64,000 nt of DNA from Pseudopontixanthobacter vadosimaris (GCF_012979275.1 NZ_JABASZ010000043.1:1-64000); one strand, 5' to 3'; positions 17,441 to 28,445 are shown, counted from the stretch's first letter. Notes: generated by a model from the sequence alone, not told the origin. Numbers and translations: made by a program.

Positions 17441-18088
17441 TCAGGCGTAACCGCGATTGCAGGGCGACGTGGCACCCCGCCCGTCCGCACCCCATTTGCG
17501 GAAGCCATTGCTGTCGACGTGGAAGCGCGATCCGCTGTAGAATCCCAGCCCGGTGCTGTAGTCTGCACCCTTCCGGCCATGCGCGGAACACAGCCGCGAG
17601 ATCATGTCGCCCCGCGCGATCCCTTCGACGGGCACGAGATCCATGGCGAAGAACATGCGGTGGGCCGAACCCGGCCTGCCGTTAGAACAACGGTTCAGCG
17701 CATCGTTACGAAAACCCGAAAGCGCCTCTACCTTGCCGATGGCCGGCATGACTTCGCCTTTGACGAAGCCGAGGGTCTGGACGATGTTGCCCCATTGCGA
17801 GACGGGAGCGACCTCAAAAGGGTCGGCACTGCATTGCTGCCACGATGACGAGGTGCGGACAAGCTGCCAGATCGGCACCACGTCCTGCACGCGCTGCGCG
17901 GTCAGGAACTTGCGGAACGAACGCACCTTGCCCGGATTTTCAGGCTTCTGAGCAAGCCAGGCAAGATAGTCCGCCTTTGACTGGCCGGGTGCGATACTCT
18001 GGGCATGGACGCCTGCCGGAACAAGCGTGGCGAGCGCCGCAGAAGCGGCAATAAGAGTTTTCCTGACGATTGGCGATCCCCTGAACAT
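17441..18088 (-). CDS. M15-like zinc D,D-carboxypeptidase-type protein
   Basis: The 215-residue product has a signal peptide (VRKTLIAASAALATLVPAGVHAQ). The C-terminal half resembles peptidase M15: SGFRNDALNRC, then GSAHRMFFAMDLVP (first zinc His and Asp) and SRFHVDSNGFRKWG (second His). Such enzymes cleave D-Ala-D-Ala or related murein peptides in the periplasm. Four Cys residues could form disulphides. It is transcribed divergently from the response regulator and convergent with the lipoprotein gene. Substrate is uncertain because the family includes accessory domains of lysins as well as carboxypeptidases. Confidence 0.72.
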   Translation of the reverse strand: MFRGSPIVRKTLIAASAALATLVPAGVHAQSIAPGQSKADYLAWLAQKPENPGKVRSFRKFLTAQRVQDVVPIWQLVRTSSSWQQCSADPFEVAPVSQWGNIVQTLGFVKGEVMPAIGKVEALSGFRNDALNRCSNGRPGSAHRMFFAMDLVPVEGIARGDMISRLCSAHGRKGADYSTGLGFYSGSRFHVDSNGFRKWGADGRGATSPCNRGYA

Positions 18089-18366
18089 GAATACGGACGT
18101 GGCGCGTGAGGCGCAAATAACATGCTGTTTTCACTACTCTATCCTGGCTTAATATGTCCTGAACTCGCGCAGGGCGCGCACCATTGGCGAACAGCGGACG
18201 GGCGTCGTTCCGCCGGTGACCTTGACGTTTCCCGCGCTGTGGAGAGCTATGCCGCGATAAGCCGGAAGCGCGCAGAAACGCCGCTTTCCGACAATTGCGC
18301 GGCCCCGGCGGTAAGGGAAATTTAACTACGAACCGATAGATGCATCCGGTGACACCGGAGGCCGCC

Positions 18367-18741
18367 TTGGCACGTATTCTGATAGCCGACGACGACATCA
18401 TCCTGACCGAGATGCTGCGCTTCCGCCTCGAGGGTGAGCGGCATCAGGTCGTGTGTGCGGCCGATGGAATGGCGGCGCTGGAAGCGACGCGCACGCAGGA
18501 TATCGATCTGGTCGTACTCGATTCGATGATGCCGATCGTCGGCGGGCCCGAAGTGCTTGCCCAGATGAAGGCAAACCCCGCAACGGCGAAGATTCCGGTG
18601 GTCATGCTCACCGCGCGCAGGAGCGAGAGCGATGTCATCGCCGCGCTGAAGGGCGGTGTAGACGAATATCTCACCAAGCCCTTCATTCCGCAGGAACTGC
18701 TGCTGCGCATTTCCAACCTGCTGGCAAGGGTGGGCCGATGA
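18367..18741 (+). CDS. Single-domain response regulator
   Basis: The 124-residue protein consists only of a CheY-like receiver: acidic pair in ILIADDD, phosphoacceptor Asp52 in VVLDSMMP, the switch Thr in VVMLTARR and the Lys in DEYLTKPF. No output domain follows. TTG at 18367 is preferred because GGAGG lies five bases upstream and conserved sequence begins at once; an ATG at 18340 in frame has no ribosome site. Its stop overlaps the next start (ATGA). As first gene of the decayed porin-glycosyltransferase-kinase locus, it probably received phosphate from the hybrid kinase downstream. Confidence 0.85.
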   Translation: MARILIADDDIILTEMLRFRLEGERHQVVCAADGMAALEATRTQDIDLVVLDSMMPIVGGPEVLAQMKANPATAKIPVVMLTARRSESDVIAALKGGVDEYLTKPFIPQELLLRISNLLARVGR

Positions 18742-19616
18742 ACCCCAGGCTGGCCGCCCTGCTTGCGGCGCTGCTTCTGGCCCAGCCTGCCCTGGCGCAG
18801 CCTGCTCTGGTGCAATCGCGCGGTGAGGAGCGCGAGGCGGCGCAGGAAGCCTATGGCGCGGGATATTTCGCAGAAGCGGAGGCCATTCTCCGGCGATTGC
18901 TGGAGAAGGCGCCCGCCGATGCGGATCTTCTGCGGCGGCTCGCGAATGTGCAGGCGGCACAGGGCGATCTTGCCGGTGCACAGGAAACCATCGACCGCGC
19001 GCTGGCGCTGGCGCCCGCAGATCTCGATGTGCAACTGGCCCGCGCGAATATCCTTGCCTGGCGCGGCCGGACCGGCGATGCCCGGGCGCAGGCCGATGCC
19101 ATAGCTCTGGCGCAGCCCGACTATCCCGGCCTGGCAGACGCGCAGAATTTCATCGCGCGGCAGCAACAGGCCCGGTCCATCCGGCTCTTCTCGGCGGGTA
19201 TCGGTGCAGGAATCTCGCGGGTCGAGTTCCCCGGCGGTTCGGGCGACACATGGACGATGGCCAGCGGCGCAATTGCCGCATCGCTGACCCCTGCCGTGCG
19301 GGCGGTTCTGGAGGTCGAGCATGAACGGCGGGCGCTGTCCGACACGCGCCTCGCCCTGCGCGCGGACATGCTCAGGCAAACCAGCGGATCCCTCTTCATC
19401 AGCGGGAGCGTCACCCCCAGCCCCGATTTCCGCGAAAGCTGGAGTGTGGGCGTCGGGGGCGAGGAAGCGCTGGGTACGCAAAGCACGCTGCTGCTGGACG
19501 GGCGCTATGCCGCCTATCGGGGCGATGACGTATTCGTGGCACGGCTCGGCGTACGGCAGACGCTGGGCAAATCACTGGCGTTGAGTGCGCGCACGATCAA
19601 CCTGTTCAGGCGCTGA
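18738..19616 (+). pseudogene. TPR plus YaiO-like outer-membrane barrel protein, C-terminally truncated by a deletion
   Basis: The reading frame (292 codons) starts with a signal peptide (LAALLAALLLAQPALAQP), then tetratricopeptide-like repeats (AEAEAILRRLLEKAPADADL, AGAQETIDRALALAPADLDV) to about residue 140, then beta-strand-rich sequence of a YaiO-type barrel (LGVRQTLGKSLALSARTINL). It ends abruptly at INLFRR instead of completing the barrel. Immediately beyond, another frame encodes the inside of a glycosyltransferase, so a deletion has removed the barrel end and the next gene's start. YaiO-like porins usually accompany polysaccharide export or secretion genes. The remaining barrel is unlikely to fold properly. 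Confidence 0.75.
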
Positions 19617-20706
19617 TAGCCGGCTTCGATCTCGAACCGAGCGAGCGCGAGCAGATCGCCGTGCTCCAGAAGACGAGAGTACTGCAAACCTATCGTTCGC
19701 GCCGCTTCCCCAATTTGCTGGTGGTGACAAGGAGAACGGCCGCAAGGCGGACGCCGTCAACACGGGCATCGGCTTCGCACGCACCCCGCTGGTCTGCGTG
19801 ATCGATGCCGATTCCATCCTCGAACCCGACGGCCTGCTGCGCGCGGCCGAACCCTATATGCATGACGATGGGCGGCTGGTGGCCGTCGGCGGCACGATCC
19901 GCATCGCCAATGGCTGCACTATCGAAGGCGGGTCGCTCCGCGAGATCGCGGTCACGCGGGAATGGGTGCCACGGTTCCAGATCGTGGAATATCTGCGCGC
20001 CTTCCTGACGGCGCGCGTGGCCAATGCCAGCTTCGGCACGCTGCTGCTGATCTCCGGCGCATTCGGAATGTTTCGCCGATCCGCTCTGCTGGAGATCGGC
20101 GGATACCGGCACGATACGGTGGGCGAGGACCTGGAGGTCGTCGTGCGGCTGCACCGCTACATGCGCGAACAGAAGCGCGACTATGCGGTCGATTTCGTCC
20201 CGGACATCGTGTGCTGGACAGAAGCCCCGGCGAATCTGGCAGGATTGCGCAATCAGCGGGCGCGCTGGCAGCAGGGCGCGCTGGAAACGCTCGTGGCGCA
20301 TCGCAGGATGATCGGCAATCCGCGCTACGGGCGGGTGGGGATGATAGGAATGCCGCAGCTGGTGCTCGAAGACGTGATCGGAGCGCCTGCGGAACTCCTC
20401 GGTTACATCGTCGTGCCTGCCGCGGCCCTGCTCGGCGTGCTCGAGCCGCCGGTGGCGCTTGCCTTCCTGTGTCTTACCGTTCTGTTCGGCACCGCGCTCA
20501 GCTTCGGCTCGCTGGCGCTGGAGGAAGTGCAGTTGCGCCGCACGCCCACCGCACGCGATCTGGCCCGGATCGGTGCCGCAGCCTTCGCTGAAAATTTCGG
20601 GTTCCGCCAGGTCAACCTCGTCTACAGGCTGCGCGGCATCCGCAGCTTCCTGCGCAAGGAAACCGCCTGGGCGGCGGTTCCGCGCGTAGGTTTTGCGAAA
20701 GCATAG
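19607..20706 (+). pseudogene. GT2 glycosyltransferase remnant: N-terminus deleted and one frameshift
   Basis: Two frames make up one gene. From about 19607 one frame reads QALIAGFDLEPSEREQ and TYRSRRFPNLLVV, the interior of a membrane GT2. At about 19728 the reading shifts and continues as DKENGRKADAVNTGIGFART; family proteins have VVDKENGGKAD here, so a G is missing after GTGGTG. The rest is normal: DADSILEP (DXD), GEDLEVVVRLH, QRARWQQGALE and C-terminal membrane helices. The first 80-90 residues of the catalytic domain are lost at the junction with the YaiO-like gene. The start at 19585 sometimes predicted is an artefact. Inactive; formerly a processive or membrane-bound polysaccharide synthase. 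Confidence 0.82.
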
Positions 20707-20770
20707 GCTGGTGGTTCGCGGAGCCGATCCCGTAGCCCCGAACGCCGTCAGGCGCGGCAGGGCCTGCAGC

Positions 20771-23700
20771 ATGATCGGCATTCTGGCGCTGGCGACGCTA
20801 TTCGCGCTGTTCGGCCATGTGCTGATCGACCTGACGATCGACAGCGGCCGCTTCGCCGCATTCTGGATCGGCAATGCCGTCGTCATCGGCCTGTTGCTGC
20901 GCCGTGATCCGGTCTGCCAGCTGCAGGCGATCCTTGCCTGCTTCGGCGGCAATATCGTGCTCAACCTGTCGTTCGGCGACACCGCGGTGCAGGCCTTCGC
21001 GCTCGCTCTGGCTAATCTGCTGGAGATCGCAATGTCGATCCTGGCCCTGCAGCGGCTTTTCGGGCGTGAGGAGCGGTTCGACGGGCTGCGGCATCTCGGC
21101 GCGGTTGCGCTGGTGTCGGGCGTTGTCCCGATCGGCCCCGCCCTCCTTTCGGCGTCCATCGTCGGCATCTACGGTGATGCGGCAATCTTCCCCCATTTCG
21201 GCCAGTGGCTGGCGGCGCATTGCATGCCGATCGCCATTCTGACTCCGCTCGTCCTGATCGCTCGCGACCCTTTCGCGCGTCCGGCGAAACCGGACCGTGA
21301 CCTGGCATGGCGCTGGGGCAGCGTCATGCTGGCGCTGGCGATCGTGCTGCCCCTCATCTTCTATCAGAAAACCTATCCGTTCCTGTTCCTCGCGGCGCCG
21401 GTCGTGATCTTCGCGGCCTTTCGGACCGGGCGGCTGGGCACTGCGCTGACGGTGACAGTCCTTGCCTGTGTGGCATCGGTCGCGACATTTCAGGAGTTCG
21501 GCCCGATTTCGCTGGTCAGGGGCGGACCCCGCGAACAGATCGTCGCCTTGCAGGCATTTCTCGCATCATGCATCGCCATCGGCCTGCCGGTGGCCACGAT
21601 CCTCGGCAACCGCGACGAATTGCGCGCCGAACTTGAAAGCAGCCGCGATCTGATCGCCTCCATCGTCGACGGGATCAGCGAAATCGTGTTCAAGGTCGAT
21701 GGCGACTGGCGCTGGACCTATCTCAACAGACGCTGGGAACAGGCGACCGGCGCCGCGCTTGAAAGCGGGATCGGCGAGATCGCCTTTGCCCGCGTCCTCG
21801 AAGCGGACCGCCCGATCCTGACCGCTTGGCAGCGCGCCGTGGAAAATGGCGACCGCCCCGAACCGGTAGTGGTACGCTCGCTTCTCGCACATGATGCGAT
21901 CCGCTACATCGAGATCGCCATAGAGCCGCAATTCGGCGCTGCGGGTCACTTCGACGGCGGGGTAGGAACCCTGACCGATGTCACCGAGCAAATCCGGCAA
22001 TCGCACGCGCTGAAGGAGAGCGAAGTCCGCTTCCGCTGCCTTTCCGAAGCATCGCCGGTCGGCATCTTCCAGGCCGACGCCGCCGGGCAGTTGGTCTATG
22101 TAAACCAGCAGTGGAAAGCGCTCGCCGGTCTCGAAGATGGCCAGTGGGAGCAAGGTCGCTGGGCTGCAGCGCTTCATCCAGGCGATGCGAAGCGCCTTCG
22201 CGCCGACTGGCGGCCGGAGATGGTGGCTGAAAAAGGTGCCGACGATGAAATTCGCTGGCTCCGCAAGGACGGCTCCATTTCCTGGGGGCATGTCGTGTTC
22301 CGCCCCGTGCGCGGACCCGACGACCAGATAAATGGATATGTGGGCGTCGTCAGCGACGTGACCGCGCGCAAGGATGCACTGGCCGAACTTGCGCGGCGCG
22401 AGGAACAGCTTGCCCTGCTGGCGAACAATGCGACCGATGCGGTGGTCAGGCTGGGACTGGATGGAACCTGCCTGTATGCGTCGCCTTCCGCGCGCGATGT
22501 CTTCGGCGTTCCCGCGAAGATGCTGGTTGGCAAACAGCTGATCGCCGGTTTCCACGAGGACGACCGGGAGCGGGTGCGCGGCAGTTTCGCCCGCCTGAGC
22601 CAAGGCGAGATCGAGCGTATCCAGCTGTCGTTCCGCTCGCGAAATCACCTGAAGCCGGACAGGTTCGACTGGCTGGAAGCGAGTTGCGGGCTGCTGCGCG
22701 ATCCCGTGACCGGCGCCCCCGACGAAATCATCGCTTCGCTGCGCAACGTCAACGAAACCAAGCGCCTCGAAGCGCAGCTCGTCCAGGCGAAGAATGCGGC
22801 GGAAAGCGCGGCCGAGGCGAAATCCGCATTCCTCGCCAATATGAGCCATGAGATCCGGACGCCGATGAACGGAGTGATCGGATTTACCGAACTGGCCCTC
22901 GCCGGCCCGCTTGAAGACGATCAACGGCAGAACCTCGAAATTATTGCCGATTCCGGGCGCGCGATGCTGCGGCTGCTCAACGATCTTCTCGATCTGGCCA
23001 AGATCGATTCCGGGCAGATGACGATTACGCGTGAGCCGACCGATCTGCGTCACAAGCTGAACGGTACGCTGCGGTTGATGGAGCCGGTTGCGCTGCAGAA
23101 GTCCCTGTCGCTGGGGCTGCATGTTGGCGATGCCGTACCGCAATGGGTTCTGTCCGACCCGATGCGACTGCGGCAGATCGTCCTGAACCTCGTCGGAAAT
23201 GCCCTGAAATTCACCGAGAGCGGGTCCGTCGATGTCGGCGTTGCGATGGCCGGCACATCGCAGCTTGCCATCACGGTTCGGGACACCGGCATCGGCATCG
23301 CGCCCGATCGCTTGAATCACGTTTTCGACAAGTTCACCTAGGCAGATGAAAGCATCGCGCGCCGGTTCGGCGGCACCGGCCTCGGCCTGCCGATCAGTGC
23401 CGAACTTGCGGAAATGATGGGAGGGTCGCTGCAGGTTTCGAGCAGGGAGGGTGAAGGGTCCACCTTCACGCTGACGCTGCCATTCGAGAAATGCGCCGCA
23501 CCCGAAGCCGTCGACACCCCCGCGGAACCCCAGCCAGGCGACTTTCCCGGCGCGCCGCGGCGCATCCTGGTCGCGGAGGACAATCCGATAAACCAGAAGC
23601 TGACGCTGGCCATGCTGGGCAAGGCAGGATGTGTGGCAGATCTGACGGCGGATGGTGAGGCGGCAATCGCCATGGTGGACCGCGCCTTTGGCAGCGGCAG

Positions 23701-24238
23701 ACCTTACGACCTCGTCCTCATGGACCTGCAGATGCCGAAACTGGACGGACTGAGTGCCACCAGGCGCTTGCGGGCGGCGGGGTATGACGAGAAGCGATTG
23801 CCGATCGTCGCGCTCACCGCGAATGCCTTTTCCGACGATATCGCAGAATGCCATGCCGCGGGAATGCAGGGCCACCTTGCCAAGCCGATGCGAATGCGGG
23901 AGCTTGTCGCCGCATTGCAGCGGTGGGCAGTTGGCACTCCGTCGCCGGAAGACGATTACGAACAGGAAACCAACCCGGAACTGATCCGCATGTTTGCCGA
24001 GCGCAAGGAGAACGCCCTCACTGCGGTCGAGGCGGCGCTGAGCGAAAGGGATTTCAGCCAGGCGCGCCGCTTGGACATCGCAGCGATGCTCCACCAGATT
24101 GCCGGAGTCGCAGCCTATTTCGGCGATCCCGATCTTGGCGAAGCGGCAAGCGGGCTGGAACACGCGCTGAAAGACGCAACCAACGGCATTAACGCCGCCG
24201 GTCTGCTCGAAGATCTGCGGCAGCGACTGGCGGCGTGA
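20771..24238 (+). pseudogene. MASE1 hybrid histidine kinase interrupted by an amber codon
   Basis: The 1156-codon gene encodes a MASE1-type membrane sensor (residues about 1-280, multiple helices), PAS-like domains, a dimerisation/phosphoacceptor box around His693 (ANMSHEIRTPMNGVIGF), an ATPase domain, a receiver (ILVAEDNPINQ, LVLMDLQMP) and an Hpt-like end (LHQIAGVAAYFGDP). At 23339-23341 a TAG stands where relatives have Gln: FDKFT-stop-ADESIARRFGGTG, between the G1 and G2 ATP boxes. One C-to-T change of CAG explains it; the frame continues intact to 24238. Unless the stop is read through, the product lacks part of the ATP site. ATG 20771 is the likely start; GTG 20711 is in frame. Confidence 0.88.
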
Positions 24239-24448
24239 CGCACAAGGGCGGAGAGCCGCGCGCGGGGCTCACCCGCTGGCACATTACACAGGCCGGGGGC
24301 TGCACAAGCGGAGGGGGTGCTGCATAGCTGCGCTGGAAACGGCGGGGCATTCGTGACGCCAGGCTGAAGAGCCGTGGATCTGTTCTTGCATAGTGGCTCA
24401 TCCCTCGCGAAAAGCGGTGCTGTTCGCGAATTCGAGGAGATGTTCCAG

Positions 24449-26611
24449 ATGCGCCAGATACCGATGCTCCTGACGGCGAGCGTAATTGCCTTTCATGCCG
24501 CGCCGCTCCTCGCGAAGCAGGATGCCGAGCCATCGGGCCGGTCAGAACCGGCTGTGCAGACGGGCCAGTCGGTCCAGGCCATGTCCGGTGCGGCCATCGG
24601 CAGCATGCGGAGCGGGCCGGAACGGCGCTTCACCGGCGCGGATTTGTTCGATCTTGCCGTGGCTTCCGACCCGCAGATCAGTCCCGACGGACGACGGATC
24701 GCCTACGTCCGCCGCTCGAACGACATCATGACCGACCGGCAGGTGAGTTCCGTCTGGCTGATCGATACGGATACCGGCGCGGAAGTTCCGCTGGCGGGCA
24801 GCGACGGGGATGCCTTCAACCCGCGCTGGTCGCCGAACGGCGATCGCCTCGCCTATGTCTCGACCGAGAATGGCGGGCCGCAGCTCTGGGTGCGGTTCAT
24901 GGAAGGGGGCGAGACGGTGCGCCTGACCGGTCTGCCGACCAGCCCGTCGAGCCTGGCATGGTCTCCCGACGGACGATCGATCGCCTATAGCATGCTGGTG
25001 AAGGACGACGGCCCGACGCTCGGTTCCGCACCGTCCCGGAAGCCAGAGGGTGCCGAATGGGCGGAGCCTCTGGAGATCCGCGACCTGCTCACCTATCGCG
25101 CCGATGGACAGGGTTATATCGAAGCGGGGTTCGAGAAGATTTTTCTGGTACCCGCGACGGGCGGAGCGCCGCGCCAGCTGACCTACGGCCGGTATCACGA
25201 TGGCGGTCCGCTCAGCTGGGCTCCCGACGGATCGAAGCTCTATTTTGGCGCGAACCGCAGCCCGGACTGGGAAAGCGATCCGGTCGAAAGCGAAATCCAT
25301 GTACTGGACGTGGCGAGCGGCGGCATCACCCGGCTCACTGACCGGGACGGACCCGACAGTCATCCCGCCGCTTCTCCCGATGGGCGGCTGATCGCCTATC
25401 TCGGCTTCGACGATGCGCGCCGCGCTTACGAGAATGACGATCTCTACGTCATGAATCACGACGGATCGAACGCAAGAAATCTCACCAGCGACTGGGATTT
25501 CAGCCCTGCGGGAATCATCTGGGATGCCGACGGGCGCGCGATCTATGCGCAATACGACGTCAGCGGCGAAACCCGCGTCGCGCGGATCGCTCTCGACGGA
25601 AGCGTGCGCGACGTCGCCAGCGGACTGTCTGGCGGCGGCCTCGACAGGCCCTATACCGGAGGCAGCTTCTCCGTTTCGAAGGATGATGCGATCGCCTTTA
25701 CCGGAGGCACCGCGACCCGCCCCGCCGAAGTCCGGATCACGCGCGGCGGGGACGCGCGCTATCTTACCGATCTCAACCGGTCGCTGCGCAGCGTGAAGGC
25801 GCTGGGCGAGGTGCGCCGGATTGCAGCCCGGTCGAGCCTTGACGGTCTGGAGATCGAAGGGTGGCTGACGCTGCCGCCAGGCTATCGCGAGGGCGAACAG
25901 GTGCCGCTGATCCTGGAGATTCACGGTGGCCCCTTCGCCGCCTATGGCCCGCACTTCTCGACCGACAACCAGCTCTATGCCGCTGCCGGATATGCCGTGC
26001 TGTCCGCCAATCCGCGCGGGTCGACCAGCTATGGCGAGGCTTTCGCCAATCAGATCGACAAGGCCTATCCCGGCAATGACTATCTCGATTTGGTCAGCAT
26101 CGTCGATCATGCCATCGCGCTGGGCATTGCCGATCCCGACCAGCTGTTCGTCACCGGCGGTTCAGGCGGCGGCGTGCTGACAAGCTGGATCGTCGGAAAG
26201 ACGAACCGCTTCAAGGCTGCCGCGACGCAGAAGCCGGTGATCAACTGGACCACGCAGGCACTTACCGCCGACAATCCGGCGTTTTTCGGACCTTACTGGA
26301 TCGGCTCACTGCCCTGGGAAGATCCCGAAACCTATTGGCGCCTCTCCCCTTTGTCGCTGGTCGGCAATGTCGAGACGCCGACGCTGGTGGTGGTCGGCAG
26401 CGAGGATTATCGTACGCCCGTCAGCGAGAGCGAGCAATATTACACCGCCTTGCGCTTGCGCGGCGTTCCCACCGCGCTGGTGAAGGTGCCGGGCGCCAGC
26501 CACGGCGGATTCGCCGCACGGCCTTCGCAATCGGCGGCAAAGGCATCCGCGATCCTGGCCTGGTTCGAGCGTTACCGCAGTGGTTGGATACGGCCCGCCG
26601 CGAACAGGTGA
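24449..26611 (+). CDS. S9-family prolyl oligopeptidase / dipeptidyl aminopeptidase
   Basis: The 720-residue enzyme has a signal peptide (MRQIPMLLTASVIAFHAAPL), a WD40-like beta-propeller with PDGR and SPDG repeats (residues about 60-430), and a C-terminal alpha/beta hydrolase. The catalytic Ser572 is in TGGSGGGVLTSW, the Asp in VVGSEDYRTPVSESEQ and the His in GASHGGFAARPSQS. S9 peptidases of this type release dipeptides or acyl amino acids from short peptides. ATG 24449 is chosen because GAGGAG lies nine bases upstream, although ATG 24440 is also in frame. The gene is alone on its strand after the kinase pseudogene. Confidence 0.9.
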   Translation: MRQIPMLLTASVIAFHAAPLLAKQDAEPSGRSEPAVQTGQSVQAMSGAAIGSMRSGPERRFTGADLFDLAVASDPQISPDGRRIAYVRRSNDIMTDRQVSSVWLIDTDTGAEVPLAGSDGDAFNPRWSPNGDRLAYVSTENGGPQLWVRFMEGGETVRLTGLPTSPSSLAWSPDGRSIAYSMLVKDDGPTLGSAPSRKPEGAEWAEPLEIRDLLTYRADGQGYIEAGFEKIFLVPATGGAPRQLTYGRYHDGGPLSWAPDGSKLYFGANRSPDWESDPVESEIHVLDVASGGITRLTDRDGPDSHPAASPDGRLIAYLGFDDARRAYENDDLYVMNHDGSNARNLTSDWDFSPAGIIWDADGRAIYAQYDVSGETRVARIALDGSVRDVASGLSGGGLDRPYTGGSFSVSKDDAIAFTGGTATRPAEVRITRGGDARYLTDLNRSLRSVKALGEVRRIAARSSLDGLEIEGWLTLPPGYREGEQVPLILEIHGGPFAAYGPHFSTDNQLYAAAGYAVLSANPRGSTSYGEAFANQIDKAYPGNDYLDLVSIVDHAIALGIADPDQLFVTGGSGGGVLTSWIVGKTNRFKAAATQKPVINWTTQALTADNPAFFGPYWIGSLPWEDPETYWRLSPLSLVGNVETPTLVVVGSEDYRTPVSESEQYYTALRLRGVPTALVKVPGASHGGFAARPSQSAAKASAILAWFERYRSGWIRPAANR

Positions 26612-26862
26612 GCGACATTGCCGGTAAGGGCGCTGCCAGTCCAATCGCAATTCGTTTCGAGCAACTTTATGAAGCGCGATTAGCTTTCGCACAATGCTTT
26701 TCGGGCCGTCCTGTCGCGGCATAAGACCCAGACAGGAGAATGCGGCCAGTTAGAATCCCGACGCACAGCAAAGCCGCCGTCGCTTCTCCACCGGGTAGCG
26801 GCGCAAGAAAGCTGCAGACGCGATCCGCACCATATCCCGGAGTTCATGTGAGGCGCCCGGCC
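26612..26862. other. Convergent intergenic region, no gene seen
   Basis: The bases between the S9 peptidase and the minus-strand aldehyde dehydrogenase gene contain short GC-rich stretches but no convincing coding sequence or clear terminator hairpin with a T-run. Confidence 0.5.
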
Positions 26863-28290
26863 CTAGGCCATCGCGTTCTTCTTCACCGTGATGACCTGCG
26901 GGTAGGTGAATTCCTGAAGGCCTTCCTTGCCATATTCCGCGCCAAAACCGGACTGCTTGTGGCCGCCGAAGGGGGCGAAGGGAGAGAGGTGCAGATATTC
27001 ATTGACCCAGACGGTGCCGGTTTCCAGTCGTTCCGCGATTTCCACGCCCTTGTCGGTATCTGCCGTCCAGACCGCTCCGGCGAGGCCGTATTCGGAAGCA
27101 TTCGCCCGTTCCACCGCCTCGTCCACGGTCGCGAATTTCATCAGCGGCATGACCGGGCCGAACTGTTCCTCCGCCACGATGCGCGCATCTTCGGGCGGAT
27201 TATCGAGGATGGTGATCGGCACGTAATAGCCGGTGCCGCTGGGATCGCCCTCCTCACCGCCGGTCAGGAACTTGTAGCCATTGTCCCTGGCATCCTGGAT
27301 CAGTTCCTTCACCCGTTCGAACTGCTTCTTGTTCTGAATGGGGCCGACGCCGGTGCCCTGTTGCGATCCGTCGCCGACGGTCACGGTCCTGGCATATTCG
27401 GCGATTGCTTGGCTGAGATCGTCATAGATATCCTCATGGATATAGATGCGTTTTGCCGCGACGCAGATCTGGCCTGCATTGGAGAAGCTGGACCAGAACA
27501 ATTGTTCCGCCACTTTCCCCACATCCGCATCGGGCAGGACGATGCTGGCATCGTTGCCGCCCAGTTCCAGGGTGATGCGCTTCAAATCCTTCGACGCGCC
27601 TTCCATGATCTTCTTGCCGGTCGCGGTGGAGCCGGTGAAGGTAATCTTGTCGATATCGGGATGTTCGGTAATCATTGGGCCCAGCGCATCCTCGCCGGTG
27701 ATGATGTTGACCACGCCTGCGGGAACGATGTCCTTGATCAGTTCCGCGATGCGCAGGGTGGCGAGCGGGGTGTAGGGAGAGGGTTTCAGCACGATGGTGC
27801 AGCCGCTGAGCATGGCCGGCGCGATCTTCTGCATCGCCATCATGACCGGGAAATTCCACGGCACTATGCCGCCGACCACGCCGACGGGCACGCGGCGGGT
27901 GCGCGACAGGCGGGTGTCGCTATCCTCGTTGATCTCGTCGTCGAGCGACAGGGTGGACTGCGCCGCGACCATGCCTGCCGCGCCGAAAATCTCGCCCTTC
28001 GCCTGTTCGTGTGGCTTGCCCTGTTCCTGGGTCAGCAGGCGGAACAGTTCGTCGGCATTGTCCTTGATCGCGGCACTGATTTTCTGGATCACGGCGCGGC
28101 GATCGTCGATCGAGGTTTTCGACCATGCAGGAAAGGCCTTGCGCGCGGCGGCGACGGCGCGGTCCAGTTCCTCCTTGCCGCAGGACGGAACGATGCCGAT
28201 CACGTCCTCGTTCGCGGGGTTGAGCACCTCCATAGTCCTGTTGGTGCTGATTAGTTCGCCATCGATCAGGTTCTTGTAGGCGGTGGTCAT
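26863..28290 (-). CDS. NAD(P)-dependent aldehyde dehydrogenase
   Basis: The 475-residue protein has the normal length and motifs of the ALDH superfamily: VVGGIVPWNFPVMMAMQKIA (nucleotide-binding entrance), the Rossmann segment FTGSTATGKKI, the catalytic Glu in LELGGNDASIVL, and the nucleophilic Cys in SNAGQICVAAKRIYI. It oxidises an aldehyde to a carboxylate. Start ATG 28290 precedes TTAYKNLIDGE; the frame continues upstream but lacks family sequence. It is downstream of the quinohaemoprotein dehydrogenase gene on the same strand (155 bases apart), so it probably oxidises the aldehyde made by that enzyme. The substrate chain is not readable. Confidence 0.93.
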   Translation of the reverse strand: MTTAYKNLIDGELISTNRTMEVLNPANEDVIGIVPSCGKEELDRAVAAARKAFPAWSKTSIDDRRAVIQKISAAIKDNADELFRLLTQEQGKPHEQAKGEIFGAAGMVAAQSTLSLDDEINEDSDTRLSRTRRVPVGVVGGIVPWNFPVMMAMQKIAPAMLSGCTIVLKPSPYTPLATLRIAELIKDIVPAGVVNIITGEDALGPMITEHPDIDKITFTGSTATGKKIMEGASKDLKRITLELGGNDASIVLPDADVGKVAEQLFWSSFSNAGQICVAAKRIYIHEDIYDDLSQAIAEYARTVTVGDGSQQGTGVGPIQNKKQFERVKELIQDARDNGYKFLTGGEEGDPSGTGYYVPITILDNPPEDARIVAEEQFGPVMPLMKFATVDEAVERANASEYGLAGAVWTADTDKGVEIAERLETGTVWVNEYLHLSPFAPFGGHKQSGFGAEYGKEGLQEFTYPQVITVKKNAMA

Positions 28291-28445
28291 GCAGTGCTCT
28301 CCCATATCGCGCCCGCCCGGTGGCAGGCGGTCCGTTTGCGTTTCGATGCGCAACCTAACATATCTTCGGTCGCTGCGCTAAATTTTCCGTCTCCATCTTT
28401 GGGGGCGGAGGCCGGAAGGTCGTTGCGTGCGAATGACGCATGCCG

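Noticed and set aside
24542-26110. 522-residue minus-strand frame over the S9 peptidase gene
   Set aside because: Antisense shadow; the plus-strand peptidase has all catalytic motifs.
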